A stretch of DNA of 64,000 bases from Eutypa lata (taxonomy: Eukaryota; Ascomycota; Sordariomycetes; Xylariales; Diatrypaceae): positions 1 to 64,000 of the forward strand of contig JAKULF010000020.1 of the NCBI GenBank assembly GCA_022661535.1, in the 5' to 3' direction. Below are positions 10,786-23,501 of the stretch, in pieces. Each line of letters opens with the position of its first letter. Position 1 is the first letter of the stretch. The notes beneath the pieces are model-generated. The model saw only the letters and a program-made list of their open reading frames with translations. It was not told the origin of the DNA and did not search any database. The translations under genes were made by a program, and so were the position numbers.

Positions 10786-12664
10786 ATGGCAAACATATTA
10801 ATATTTAACGTAATAGTTATTATCATACTACTATGGTATACAAGAAGGGCTATCCTCACCCGATGGCGACTTAGCGCAGCACGACGAATGATGGCAGCCG
10901 CCCAAGTGGACATCAAGATGCTCAAAGAATACTTCACGAATTATCACCGGTTCCAGTTCGTGGTGTCCCTGCCGAGCACTTGGAGCGGCTTACTTCTGTT
11001 CAACCAGCTCGCAGCCGACGGCAGCGGTGCCGTCGAGAGGAAGCTCGTCATAAAATTCGCGCTTAACTGGCAGCTAGACCCAATAGTCGCCAACGAGCTC
11101 AACTACCTCAGAGCCCTGCGTGGCTCCGAGCATGTCGTCCAGATCGTCAGTTTACGCGGCGTACCGGGCGGCGGGGCCAGCGCTGGTACCATAGGGCGCA
11201 GCAGGTCGTCCAATATTATCAATAACTTTCTTAATATGTTTTTCCAGAGAGTTCGCCGTAGACGACCTAGAAGCCGTGCAAGTGGAGCTGGTAGCGGGAG
11301 CGGTGGGAGCGACCCGAGGTCTAGTACACTAGATTTTTCAATTTTCTCTAGCGGGTTAGGTAGTATTAATGACGAAAGTACTGGCTTAGGTTTGGGTGGT
11401 AGTAGCGATAGTGGCGGTAGTGGCGGTAGTGGCGGTAGTGACGGTAGTGATGGTGGTGTCGGTGGTGGTGGCATAGGTGGCATCATGGCACGGCGAGGCC
11501 CCTTACTTGACCGCGCTTATTTTATCCTGGAGTATGAGCTAGGTGGCGCGTTGAAAGATTGGGTTGGTCGGGGTCTTGGCGAAGACGAACTCTGGTGTAT
11601 TTTTCTTTGTCGTGAGTGCATCCCTTACTAATTTACTTCCTACTTTCCCCTTTCCCCTCACCCATTCACACAGAGTTATCGTTAAAGTGGTTCCTATATA
11701 TAGGTGAAAACCACCATGATTATAGATACTAATTATTATTACCAGTGATGAGAGGCTGCGTTGCGATGGCATACCCACCCAATGGACCTCCGAATGGTCC
11801 TGTACAAAGAGAAGTTATACCACTAGTTGGTGCTGCCGCGGCCGCAGTAGGACTGCGCCACAGCGACTTGAATACTGGGAATGTCGTCGTTGGCGACTAT
11901 TCCAGAGGAGATAATGAGCACGTGTCAGCTCCAATTATGAAGGTTTGACAGAATTCCTTGAGTGGTATTGTTGGAGTTTACCTGCTGACTGAATGCATAG
12001 CTGCTAGACTTTGCTGATATGGATGTGGCTCCCACGTAAGTTGGAGGAAACTTCTTATCTACATTCTCACGCTGTGGTGATGACAGACGAACAGAAATGA
12101 CCGGAGTGGCAGTACTAAAATATTGATCAATGTTCCGTCCATCATCACCCCCTTTTATAGAAGAATGAAAGCTGACCATTAATGCATCTCAAATTAGCGT
12201 CGCTGATGCAGTACAAGAAAACATATACATGATGGCACTTGTAAGTTTTGACGTCCTCTTTCCAAGTAGCAGGCCTGCAGAAACAGTACTGTATACGACT
12301 ATAATGTTGTTCTCTATTCACTTACTAACGGTCAAACAAACAGATAATAATATCACTAGCTACTGGAGTAGACCACTCAATGGTCGACATAAATTTCGAG
12401 GACGCCCCGATATATGAAATCGACGACCCGACTCCAGGTAAGGCGGGGAAATTACAAACGCACGCGGTGCCAGAGCTTCGGTCACGGGCACGCCTTTATA
12501 CAGCCGACTTTACAAATCTAATTGCATTATGTTTGGCTGTTGACCCAGCCAAGCGGCCGGCGCTGGGTTCTATAATAACGAGTTGTATCAACAAAGTTAA
12601 TGTTGGGAGAAGGACCACTCGAGGCAGTGCTCTAAACTATTTAAGGTTTGATGCACCTATTTAA
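10786..12664 (+). CDS. Membrane-anchored protein kinase-like protein
   Basis: Protein-kinase fold, 473 aa, join(10786..11611,11746..11942,12001..12035,12198..12240,12344..12664). Residues 1-18 form a hydrophobic signal anchor. Conserved positions seen: LVIKFAL (Lys90) with Glu in NELNYL, HSDLNTGNVVVGD as catalytic loop (Asp and Asn kept, Arg of HRD replaced by Ser), DFADMD for DFG, and ALCLAVDPAKRP near the C-terminus. No Gly-rich loop is visible, so activity is doubtful. A long Gly/Ser low-complexity insert lies at about residues 165-235. The donor at 11943 (GTTTGA) is weak, and the 162-bp third intron may hide a micro-exon. It is a relative of the kinase at 24253-25741: two intron positions and the C-terminal FDAP tail are shared. 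Confidence 0.75.
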
Positions 12665-14765
12665 TATACTAATTATTGTGTATATTATATATAATATTTC
12701 GTACTTTATTATAGTTGGAACTATATATTCTCAAGCGCGAAGAAATACAGCAGAAAGTACATTGATATAGACATTTATTCTGAGCTCACAATGATCCCGA
12801 TGAGTCGTAATTCCATCGGCTCGGACCTCGATATGTACGTCACATAGCTTGCGACATTATCTGCTCATTGGTTTGGGACCTCGAGGTATTGTGGCAAACT
12901 CTCGCTGTTGACTTAGTAGGCCGCATCAAAGGCGACAGTAGTGACAGCAGTATCCTCTGCAATTTCCGGAGCATAAAGAACGAAGTACTGTTTAACACCC
13001 CCCTGTGAAGGACCTGCCGTGATACCCAGTCTCGTTGTATTTCCTGTATAGTTTCATAGTAGAATATATAGATATCCCGCTAGAGGTTTCATATTTCTGT
13101 CATAAGTGCAGTGCTTAATAAGAAACATAGTTGCTGGAAATGAGGTCCATAGCAAGGAGGGCCAGGTCTAGTAGTAACAATAATACAAGCTTGAAATAAA
13201 AGGCAAGTGAGCCCTTCCATACGATAGCTTAGTGTTGAATGTATTGAATTTTAGAAAGAATATTGTGCACTGCGAGCCTGTATATGGATAACGGAGATGA
13301 ATTTGATGTAATGTAGTCTATAGTGTATGGTGCTGTGTGCCCGATGCATATGAGGAAAGGTAGAAATATATGTACAGATTGGAGGAGTCTGCATTTTATA
13401 GGTGTTGGGAAGCCGAAAGGCTTTTGCGTGGCAGACTTCTCACTCTACTTCAGACCACCATCTGTATAGCCTAAGAATAAACAAAGGTCCGTTGTCTAGA
13501 CAAGATACTTTTTGAAATATTTAGGCATCGAGAGCAACGTTAATGTCTAAGCCTCTCAGATCTCTTTCTAAACTACCAAGTCAATGATCTTAGCTCTGCT
13601 ACTCTTTACATTGTGACCGGGATTGAGGGTTCTCATTGAGTGGCATGCGTTTTGTCGCACCCTTGCAACCCCAGATAACAATGGCTCGATATGGATGGTG
13701 ACATTACTACATGAGGTTGTTCCGACGTGTCTGTTCAGCTTAATACGTTTAATAACTTCGGAGTTTAGTTAATACATGTACATACCATTAGCCAAGATGC
13801 TGTGGAAGACGGTTAGAATTCTGTTCCGAGACTATCGGACTACTACATAATGCGGCTCGATGACAGTTGCATAAGCGCTCAGAATTATGGGGAGATTTTG
13901 TCACTAATGCAGCTTGATGACAGTTGCATCAGCCCCAGATTTGTGCGGAGATAAGTACCTCTAGATCGCTTTACTAGTCTTCTCGGCAATTTTGACTTCG
14001 AATTAGTGGCCGTTGATTGGAACATCCAATGGACGATACTTCTATTGCCGGTTTTGATGACGACAAACCATTCGGGGTTGAACCGGTTGACCGTAGATCC
14101 ATTACCCAGGCCAGGCTTTAGACACTACCGGGAGAGCATGTCTGTTCTGAGTCTCAGTGGATGTTAACGGGACAATCAGTCTTATCTGAAATCACACTCT
14201 TCGTCCTAGGTTTACTTGGATTGAATCCGTCCATATGTTATGTCCGACCATTGTATTCCGGCTCTAGACCCTGCAGCAGCGGATGCTACCGAGCTCGTTC
14301 CTTCATGGCTTGGGCTCAGGAGCTCGCCGGTTTAATATAGTACCATGCCAACTACCTAGAAAGGCTGGGTCGAATATTTTAAGATATGATTCATGACGAT
14401 GCCGAGTCGGGCCGTTCTCTCCAAAACAAAACTCGACGATTGATTTTATACCAAGAAGTCTCCGCGCCCCCAGTGTGGGTGCTCCGAGACCCCGCGCAAC
14501 ACAGCATTTCGGAAGTGAAGCCAAGTCTGTACATTCAGGGTTCACCTTGAAAACCGGACATGGGTCGTCATCAACAAATACGACGGTAGTCCGGAGCGGT
14601 CTCATTGATAATTGGAGGACTTACTTGTTCATTCATAATTTAACAGACGATGTCCGAGTATTTATACAAGGCCCGTTAGCTACGACCTGCACCATTTTCA
14701 ATCTTCATCAAGGTCTGCCTGAACGTATCATTATTTATCGCAAGGAACTCACTCTTGACTGCGAG
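12665..14765. other. 2.1-kb intergenic region, one short tandem repeat
   Basis: No supported gene. The only structure found is the two-copy repeat at 13848-13961, listed separately. Overlapping ORFs at 14303-14605 look like chance. Confidence 0.5.
13848..13961. repeat. Two tandem copies of a 57-bp unit
   Basis: Both copies begin taatgc(g/a)gct(c/t)gatgacag and share gttgcat(a/c)agc and a ggagat segment. Period is 57 bp. The difference pattern is mainly transitions. Confidence 0.65.
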
Positions 14766-16502
14766 ATGAAACCTACGTACTTATCTTTACTTGGCCTTCT
14801 GTCCACATTCACGAACACTCATGCTGTCGAGCTTCAACAGGGCTGTTCGCCTCCACCTTCCCCGCCCAGCGAAGGGGCGAATTGCCAGCAAGCGGTGCGT
14901 GAGAAACTTTGATGGCACTGAAATCGATGTCTAATTATAGTAGTGCGAGGCGTTGGCTTCTGAGTTCCCTGGTAGACTGCACTACGAGGCAGCTGACACC
15001 AATTTTACGATCTGGGATCAGAAGCAGTTGCAGACCGTCTACGTATGTCGCGTCGAGCCCGCATCTTCCGAGGAAGTCTCCAGAGTGTTACAGATTCTTG
15101 TGGATAGTTGGTGCAAATTCGCAGTCAAATGTGGTGGCCACTCACGATATCCGGATGATTCGGTATCCGTGGGAGGAGTTACAGTCGACCTAGGCTTGAT
15201 TAATAGCACTGTGGTCTCAGTGGACAATACCACTGCTCGTATCGGTGGTGGGGCTCTCACGCGCCAGGTCTTTGCTGCGCTTGATCCATATGGTCTAGCA
15301 TACGTAGGGGGCAGGGTTGGACAAGTCGGCATTGGTGGGTTCACTCTTGGTGGTGGCACATCCGTTCTCTCAGCGAAGTATGGATGGGCCCTTGACAGTG
15401 TTGTTGAGTATGAGGTGAGAATATTTCCCGCCACGGTCTTGCACAGAGTTATCCTTACTAACTCATAGAGGTCGTTCTACCAAATTCCACCATTATAACG
15501 GTATCCCAAAATTTGCATCCAGACTTATACTACGCTCTTCGAGGTGGTGGGAACAACTTCGGTATCGTCACGTCGTTTAATATGACCGTATTTCCTCAAG
15601 GTTCTGTCTATACCGGATCGCGCATCTTCGGCGATGATCAAACCGGCCCATTCCTCGAAGAAGCCGAGAAGATCTTTACTATCCAGGACTCTGAAGATAC
15701 CAATATTGGGCTCGAGTACCGATATACTTACTCCGCAGAATCTGGTTGGACTATGAGTAGCACTCAACGCTATGCCGAGCCCACCCTTTATCCCCCGGTT
15801 TTCGATTCTCTCAACACGATCCCGTCTTTGGGAAACCTCACTGGAGGGATTAGTAGCCTGGCGGAAAGCACAAGCTTCAGTGGTCCACTGGGAACAACAA
15901 GGTATGAGTTGAAGAGAATATACGCACTTTAACCAGCACTAAAAGGATCACAGAAACGTCTTTGCCACTCTGACCCATTATCCGTCGGTAGAACTCGGCA
16001 AGAAGGGCATCGAAATTCTGAAAAGAAATATAGAAAGGGGTAACCTGACTAGTCTAAGCCCACAGCTGATTACGTATTCCATCCCCGCTGCGACAATGGA
16101 GAAGTCGAAAGCGAGAGGTGGTAATGCCCTCGGTCTTAGTGTCGAGGGACATCTTGTTAGTAAGTCTTGCTGAAAGATTCTGGGTCTACGTTTCTTGTCT
16201 TTCTCTTCATTGCTAATGATGTGCTAGTCAACCTACTTTCTCTGAGTTGGACCGATGAAGTGATGGATAACAGCGCATACGCTTTTGCTGATAGCTTCAT
16301 CGCAGAGTTCAGACAAGCTGCAGAGAGTTTAAACGCCTTCCATCCATTCGTCTACATCAATTACGCAAATAAGGGCCAAGACGTATTCTCAGGCTATGGT
16401 GAGAAGAACCTACAGACACTTAGTGAAATTCAACAATCCATTGACCCACGTGGCGTCTTCACGTCTTCGGGTCTGTGGCCTGGGTTCTTCAAAGTACGAT
16501 AG
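14766..16502 (+). CDS. Secreted FAD-linked oxidase, berberine-bridge type
   Basis: FAD-dependent oxidoreductase with a PCMH-type FAD-binding domain, probably secreted. Exons join(14766..14894,14944..15414,15471..15901,15954..16159,16228..16502), 503 aa, close to the family norm. Residues 1-20 are a signal peptide. KCGGHSRYPDD supplies the His (about 109) that carries covalent 8-alpha-linked FAD. The second attachment Cys of bicovalent members is replaced (KYGWALDSV where GLxCD is usual), so single linkage is expected. RGGGNNFGIVTSF and the C-terminal Y(I/V)NYANKGQD substrate-side motif are present. Such enzymes often act in alkaloid, polyketide or carbohydrate oxidation. The nearby AKR and NmrA-like reductase fit a metabolite cluster, but the substrate is unknown. 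Confidence 0.9.
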
Positions 16503-17289
16503 CGAACGACATGTCTTAGATGAAGTCTAGTCACCACACGCTGCAGGTATAATAAGCCTAAGGATTCTGTCAACCTAAGTCTTAGATCAGTATTCGAGTG
16601 TGTTGAGATAAGCTCTCGAATGTAAATGTCTAAGTGCAGGAGGGCTTGGGCTATCACGAATGTGGATCAGATACAATTTAATAGCTTGTTTACATTCAAA
16701 CTGATTTCATCACACTTCCACACCGTGATGAATCAATAAGTCCAGGTGCTGAATAGTGTCTGGGTTGACAAGTTCTACTCACGGGTGGACTTGTCCATCA
16801 CGTGCTGCAAGATGTTTTATGTATTCGACAATGAAGGATATCCAACGTCCGGTTTGATTCCTCGACGAATGGTTCAATAATACGACATAGTATGTACCGA
16901 TTATGCAAGCTCATGATGCTCTCTTGTTGCACAATCCATCCCAAGAAAGATAGTGGGGCGTGGGAATTCTCCCCTATTTCACTAAGCCTAGTAACGGTGA
17001 GTGGGGACAGAACAGCAAGGATATTTGGAGGTAACCTAGAGCGCTAATGCGGGTGATGTGTTACGAATGTCTTCTAAATAATGAACAATGCAGTATAATA
17101 TACTGTCCAAACCAAGTCTTGCACATGAACAAGTGTTTGATGGAACCTTTTTCACGTCCCCGGTACGGCGGCTTGAGAAAGCCTCGAATTATACCATGAA
17201 GTCTATATTGACAAGTGAGCAGTAAGTCATATCGTAGTTCCCTAGTATGCCCCTTTCTCCCTTTAATTGATGCATAAAGCTGTTGCAGT
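16503..17289. other. Intergenic, no gene seen
   Basis: Convergent 3' ends of the FAD oxidase and the aldo-keto reductase; no coding or repeat signal. Confidence 0.55.
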
Positions 17290-18627
17290 TTAATGTCCAA
17301 CCATCGATTGGAAGATGGCAGAAAACCTCTCTCCAACTGGTTTGGCATCGTCTACAATCTTCCGCATCGCCTTCTGCTCCTCTTCCGTCAATACGACGTC
17401 CCGGGATCCCCAGTTCTCTTCTAGGCGTTTGGCTCTAGTCGTTCCTGGGATGGCAATCAACCCTTGTGCAGCAACCCAGGCAAGAGCAATCTGCGCAACC
17501 GTACAACTCTTTCTAGTAGCCAGTTTCTTGATTTCGGTTACTATTGCCTTGTTCTTATAAAAGTTCTCTCCCTGGAATTTGGGAACTATGACCGCAAGTT
17601 CAAATTAGTTTTCCCATATTCACTTTCTTCAAATTCCTTTTAGGTGCATGTTAACTATAACTCACCAGTGCGACGAAAGTCATCCGGTGCAAAATCATCA
17701 GGGGACTTGAACTGGAAGTCATCCACAAGCCAACCGTGCCCTAAAGGGCTGAATGCCACGAAGGCCACGCCCAATTCTTTGCACGTTTCAATAAGTCCGC
17801 TGGTCTCGTGGACTGTCTCGAATGCTGAGTACTCGGCCTGAACTGCATCGATCTTGGCGACTGGAACACGTTATTAGCATCCGCAAGTTTATTTTCAGTT
17901 GATAGCAAGAAGACTAACTTGAGTTTGCTTTGCGCAAAGTGGCGGCGGAACATTCAGATAGACCAATGTACTTCGTTTTGCCAGTTCGGCGGAGTTCATC
18001 GAGGGTGCCAATGGACTCCTCGAGTGGAGTGTCTAGGCTGGACGGTTAGCAACATCGGTACAGCACGAAGAGAGGTCTTGCGTAGCTAGAACTTGACGCA
18101 CTAGGGTCAATCCTGTGGAGGTAGTAGAGGTCAGGAGTGAAACCAAGCCTATCGATCGTTCCGTCGATGTATTCCTTGATGTGAGCCGCCGAGTTGGTCA
18201 CGATTCGGGTAGGACCAAAAACATCAAATCCGCACTTCGATGCAACTGCGCACAAACATCTCGTTGGTTAGCTATTAATTACCATTAAATATTATTGAAT
18301 CTGTTAGGTCTTGTCTACCGAAAAGCTTGTCGCGGACATTATGCTTCTTCACGAAGTCTCCTAGCAGCCTTTCATTCTCGCCGCTTTTGTAGGCAACCTA
18401 GTTAGATCCCGTGATTAGTAAATAAAGGTAGTTTCCTCCAGCACCATTCCATCTTGGGGATGACGTACTGCGGTGTCCCAGAATGTGCAGCCGAGCTCGA
18501 CCGCTTTGAGGAGAACCGGCTCAGCCTGCTCGAGCTCTAGATTGCTCCCCATAGCAGAATTTAGACCCATGGCTCCAAAGCCTGGAATAGGGACCTGCTG
18601 CCCGCCGAACAGTAACGAGTTTACCAT
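17290..18627 (-). CDS. Aldo-keto reductase (AKR)
   Basis: NADPH-dependent carbonyl reductase of the TIM-barrel AKR superfamily, cytosolic. Six exons, complement(join(17290..17585,17666..17860,17919..18032,18102..18245,18319..18397,18469..18627)), 328 aa. The catalytic tetrad is complete: Asp51 in FWDTA, Tyr56 in VAYKSG, Lys83 in VASKCG, His123 in [21 protein letters not shown] and [15 protein letters not shown] (cofactor-binding C-terminal part) match AKR13/yakc-like fungal enzymes. All five introns are 58-80 bp with consensus ends. It may reduce a small ketone or aldehyde in the same pathway as neighbouring redox genes; substrate not inferable. Confidence 0.93.
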
Positions 18628-19224
18628 CTTGTCGCAGTTTCGTAATTCTAATCAAGGGTTAATTTCTCCGTGCCAGTTACCACTGAGACGGGGGTTTTCT
18701 TTCTAACGAACACGGTGTACTTACTCGTTGGCAGAATGATTGTGAGTCTTACTGTATATAAGGGCTGTTAAGCTTGGATAACTTGAACAGAGACTCGAAC
18801 GAAGCAAGCTACAATACTGGCACACCTTATAGTTTTATACACCGCCAACAGTTAGAATCACACTTGGGCTAGTCATCACTTCATGTCCTGTAGTGTACTT
18901 AAAGCTTAAAGCCCCGCTATGATACCAATGCATATTTTAAGTTTTAGCAAACAATTAGTAACGAATCATGTGGAGGGATATGCGGCACTTATGCAAGAGG
19001 ATGACCATTGCGTCCAGTTATGGCCCTAACGAAACTATCAAGGTTTTCAATATCTCCGTCGCGGAGTTAAGGGGGATACCTCCCCTGTCATATTTTTCAA
19101 AGTCCTCACTTCTCATTCATTTGCGTCATGACTTAAATCTTCTGTTTCAATGGAATAGTGTATGATGAGTGTTTCGCACTAGGTAATACTAGTCCCTAAT
19201 CTAGACCGAGCCTTGAACTTATCC
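18628..19224. other. Intergenic, no gene seen
   Basis: Promoter region of the aldo-keto reductase and 3' flank of the NmrA-like gene. Nothing else recognised. Confidence 0.55.
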
Positions 19225-20405
19225 TTAGACTTTCTCGACAGTGTTGACAGTCGGTAGGCCCACTAAATTCCCATACACCCTTTTCCCTTTACCTCCCATG
19301 ACTTCTGTAGCATAAGCCTCTAGTGTGGTTCCTTTGAACTCGGGATACAGATCCTTAGCCAATAAGTACCCTAGATATCGAGCATATTCAGGACTGTTAT
19401 CCCCGCGAACGCCGGAGGAGTACCAGTACTGCAATTGGGATAGCCCTACGAATTCTACCGAGTCAGGAGCTGGAAGTGGTTCTTCGGCAGCTTGGATCTG
19501 GGCTTTAATTTCCTCCGCCGTGGCCTATAAAAAGATGTTAGCCTAAACCGCAAATGCCAGCCGCTTAAGTTGAATCTACCCACATATTTGCGATGAAGCT
19601 TTTCTCCGCTCAGTTTCTCCATCAAGTCGTACATTTGGCTATAGGTGAAGATTTCACTATAGGCGAAAACCATCTTGTTCAAGGTTCGGGGGTCAGAGAT
19701 GATGCGGGCCACATATTTCCCAACATCGCGCAGATCTGTCACGGCCATTGGCACATTCCCGTCCCCTGCAATGATGTCTGAAGTTTCCATCACGGCATAA
19801 TCAATACGGCCAGATGGGAGGCGGGGAAGAGTGACCTGGTACCACCAGCCGACGTCGACGACGGTGTACGGTAAGTTGACCTTCTTGATGTGGTTCAAGA
19901 CATCTTCTTTCTGCGGATGGATGTCAGCGCGTCAACTTTTAAAAACGAATATGTGGTTCTGTACCATATCTCTCAGCAAGAGTACGCCTTTAGGAGGCAC
20001 AACTGTTGCAAAGAAGCAGGGCAGGTATCTTTTAACACCTGCAGCTTTGGACGCATTTATGAGGGGGATCTCGGCCATCACACTGCCTCCATAGATGGTA
20101 GAAATGACGACATCTATACCCACGAGGACTTTGGCAAGATCTTCCTCCGCGCCAGCAAGATCGACGGCGACAACATTCACCCCTTTACTTGCTAGAGCAA
20201 GAACTCCCGGCTTCTGGAGAGACGAAGCCCTGGTTAGGGCGGTTACTTCCTAATAGTGAGGTATTAGTAAATATTTTTGTTGTGATTAGAGACAGAATGG
20301 TATTAATGGGGAATTTCGCACATATTTCGGCGTCGTAGATTCGAGTAGACCCTTCACAATGACAGAGCCAGTCTCGCCAGTTGCGCCAACAATTGCGACC
20401 TTCAT
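19225..20405 (-). CDS. NmrA-like / isoflavone-reductase-type NAD(P)-binding protein
   Basis: Atypical short-chain dehydrogenase of the NmrA/isoflavone reductase group. Four exons, complement(join(19225..19524,19584..19910,19965..20249,20322..20405)), 331 aa. The N-terminus MKVAIVGATGETG is the Rossmann dinucleotide motif (GxxGxxG). The ISTIYG segment follows strand beta-4, and the Lys of KRYLPCFF begins the next strand. The Lys in HIKKVNLPYT and the WWYQ segment resemble fungal NmrA-like oxidoreductases that act in secondary metabolism. The third donor is GTGGGT, chosen because it is the only one keeping frame with ATAEEIKAQIQAAEE. Either enzyme or redox sensor is possible. Confidence 0.9.
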
Positions 20406-22794
20406 TTTGCTGCAGTAATCTTAATATTGAATGAGGACTTCTTTGAGTGATTATTTAGGTATAGAAATGCTAGAGGCAGTTGTTCACATGGAATTGTCTA
20501 ACATAGTCTATATATATCTATTCACTGCACTCGCCAAGACGTACATAGCAACATTGCTGATACTAAGGCATTACATGTTTTCTCGTGTGATTTGTGAAGT
20601 TGTATCCACTGAGGACTCAGTAGCTAGTATCTAGACTTGTTAGTAATCTATAACTTCGTTGATCCGGTTACGTGACAACTAACGCTTACAAATTATGGGT
20701 GTTCATGTATGAAAATGTCAGTACTAATATCTTTGTCATAGCAGTCCACCAACGGTAGACTGCATCCAGTCTTAGGCGTGAGTAAGTATATGGCACATCG
20801 GACTAGGGGAACACTTGGCACTGAAATTGCTGCTTGCCGTGGACGCTAGACATTGATCAATATTACAATCACCTGTTCTTATCGCCGGGAGATCATACTT
20901 GACAAGGTTGGGTCTAAGATATGCCGATTAATGAAAGTATCCGAAATCTCCCCGACGGACTAATATATCTAATCGAAATAGCTGCAGCGCTGCTTATTAA
21001 GCGGTATTTTAGGAGAGGTTCTTCGATTTTCTATAACATCTATTGTATTAGTATCTGCATTTGTAACTCTAGAGACTACTACTACTGTGGATAGAGTCAC
21101 CCGTCTCTATAGCGGTCAGGGTGCTTAGTCGCCTAAAACAGCTAGTACAATAGGGGTGGAACCATTACTAGAGGTCATGCATGGGGATTTCATCCACTAT
21201 AGCTGCTGATCACTATGAGAGCTCGACACTTCGGCGACATCTACCAATACATTCATTGTATGCCGAGATCCTCGTGCGGTTCGTAAGTTAATATACTATC
21301 TTCATTCCCCTAGAGATCGGGGCTTCTATTAGTACTAGGGGATTTATCACGGATAATAGAGTTGTTGCTATCTACCCTACGTTTCCTATAATCCTACCAG
21401 CGAGAGCGGTGTCAAATAATAGACTCACCAAGTTAAGGTATCGCGAGTTCCTGGCCATGGACACAAGCATGCCGGAGGGTTATGGGTGGAGACTGGGGCA
21501 GAACTAATAGGAAGTCGTCATGTGCTGCTCGAACACGACCTCATTAGCAATGTGGGCAATGACGACCATGCATATTTCACTGAACAGCACTTTGAGACGA
21601 TTCTCTAACCGCCGAGTTCTACTACGCGTATTAAGAGGTGCTAGTGTTAATATATCAAATACGCACATAGCTCCACCATCATTAAATATCCGAGCCGCTT
21701 CTTAATGCTCAAGAATAAATATACCACTTGTGATTTCTAAGGGCGGCTTAGCCATCAATGGTACATTGTGTCACACGGGGAATGGAGCCAAGTGTTGTTA
21801 GCTGCAGGATATCTGCAAAGATAGCCAACATGCCAACTGCTGGAAGGCTATTCGACGATACCGGAATGCCAAAGATGCCTAATAGCACCTACACATATTA
21901 TCAGCGGCTACGACGGCAGAAGGATATTGCAGATACGTACCCACCAGGTAGAAGGACTTCATGGACATTAAGACCAAAGAAAATTATTGGTTGAATAGAA
22001 CCTTAGTTCCAAGCCCTACAGCCCTCGTCACACATTGAGCAGTTTTATCGTTATCATCCCATCTAGTACGAAGGTCCGGGCACCAATTATGGGAAAACAT
22101 ACATATAACTCGTACTGTAGGAAGTGATTTCGAGCCCTATAGTCACTGTGAAGTTAATCAGCTTACAGTGGGATAAGGGCACACGGGTGGTTAAGCACGC
22201 ACCGTAGGGGCAGTACGTAGGTGAGCTGTCCCATAATTGGACCCGGACCTTCGTAGAGTGTTATTATATGCGGTTTGTACTATACGAATACGCCCACCAA
22301 AAGGGAACTTAGGGGTCCGAGTCAAAATTAGACTCATATAACAGAGGCAATGCAGTACCTCGATCGACGGGAACTTTTAGGTTTATGTAAAGATGGCTCA
22401 GATAAAGGAGACCATCTAGAAGTACGGTACACGAGACCTTTTCCTAATAACCCATCTTTTACCTCATCAGTCTCGGCTATAAATTTCCATTTCAGATTGT
22501 AGGAAATTCGAATAATAGCGATTAGCAGGAGACGCAGTCCTCATCGTGCCGGCGAACTAGTCTTCTCGTCCCCCGCTGTTGATAAATTGTGAGTATTAAG
22601 GAGCTCATGTAATTTGGGTAGTATTAACCTCGAAGTGACTAGGAGAAACCCATCATCAAGTACTTAACACGAACCTCTAGTCATAGATGGCACATCGATT
22701 AAGAACCATGAGGTTTTCGTCAAGGCCGCATCGATGGACCGCGGTGTAGGAGCTGGGGGCATCACCTGGGAGCAGGATCTGGTCAGAAGCGGCA
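20406..22794. other. 2.4 kb without intact gene
   Basis: Only short chance ORFs (for example 21520-21705, 21758-21994). The right part may contain the unrecognisable N-terminal half of the dead P450 that follows, but I could not align any of it to the family. Confidence 0.5.
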
Positions 22795-23501
22795 GGTGAC
22801 TAAGAGGATCAGTTCTACGGCCTCCCTTTCTACTTTGAAAGAGCCGGGGTTATTCGTCACGCTGGTCAAACAGGTGCACCTTTCGGAACTACGACAGCAT
22901 CAGGGCGGGTTAATCAGTCGTCTCAAGTATATGCGTGCCTGTATCCATGAGTCGTTCTGCGTTGTTGACAACGGGCCGAAATAGACTTCCGCGGGTCAGC
23001 CCCGGGGCACGGTTGATGACGTGCAATTATATTCCCAAAGGGGTATGATCTATATTTCTTCAATCCGTAATTGCCTGAACCTCTTTATCTCACTCTCTGC
23101 TGTGATATCTCTTATCAGACGAAGATGGCTTTGATGACCTACTGTGTTTACACGTACTAATTCATCGCAGGTCTGCGCAGCAAGCAATCCTTCGCCAACC
23201 CACTCCACTGCCAGCCGCAGCGCTGGCTATCATCCGACCATCCGAGATAGAAGGTTAAGTACGTCGACGATCAGCTAAAAGGCGTACACCTGTCCACTCT
23301 AGGGCCGAGGTCATGCCCAGGCAAGAAGGACGCATGGACACAAATGAGGCTGTTTCTAGCTAAGAGTATGTGGTCGTTCAACCTGGGTCTAGTCCGTGGT
23401 CATGACCTGACTTTCTATTAGGACTCTCCCCCGAAATCTACATACAATTTATGCCTGTGGTAAGGAAGAAATACGAGACTCTGGGAAAGCATCTAGGCTG
23501 A
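22795..23501 (+). pseudogene. Cytochrome P450 C-terminal remnant
   Basis: Frame-hopping + strand sequence follows the order of a fungal P450 from the I-helix end to the C-terminus. STASLSTLKEPGLFVTLVKQ and LKYMRACIHESF mark the I-to-K helices; the ExxR Arg has become Cys (CGC to TGC). PRGTVDDVQL follows, then PQRWLSSDHPR (PERW motif), KVKYVDDQLKGV, the heme loop LGPRSCPGK with its Cys intact, RLFLAKSMWSFNLGL, and finally EIYIQFMPVVRKKYETLGK before TGA at 23499-23501. Several stops and frameshifts separate the blocks, and the YPPxP segment is destroyed. In life it would be an ER-anchored monooxygenase; here it is clearly dead. It probably belonged to the same lost cluster as the neighbouring redox genes. 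Confidence 0.82.

Noticed and set aside
11103..11486. Pro-rich minus-strand ORF inside the first kinase gene
   Set aside because: It mirrors the Gly/Ser low-complexity codons of the kinase-like gene (GGT/AGT read backwards gives ACC/ACT and CCA/CCG) and has no independent support.
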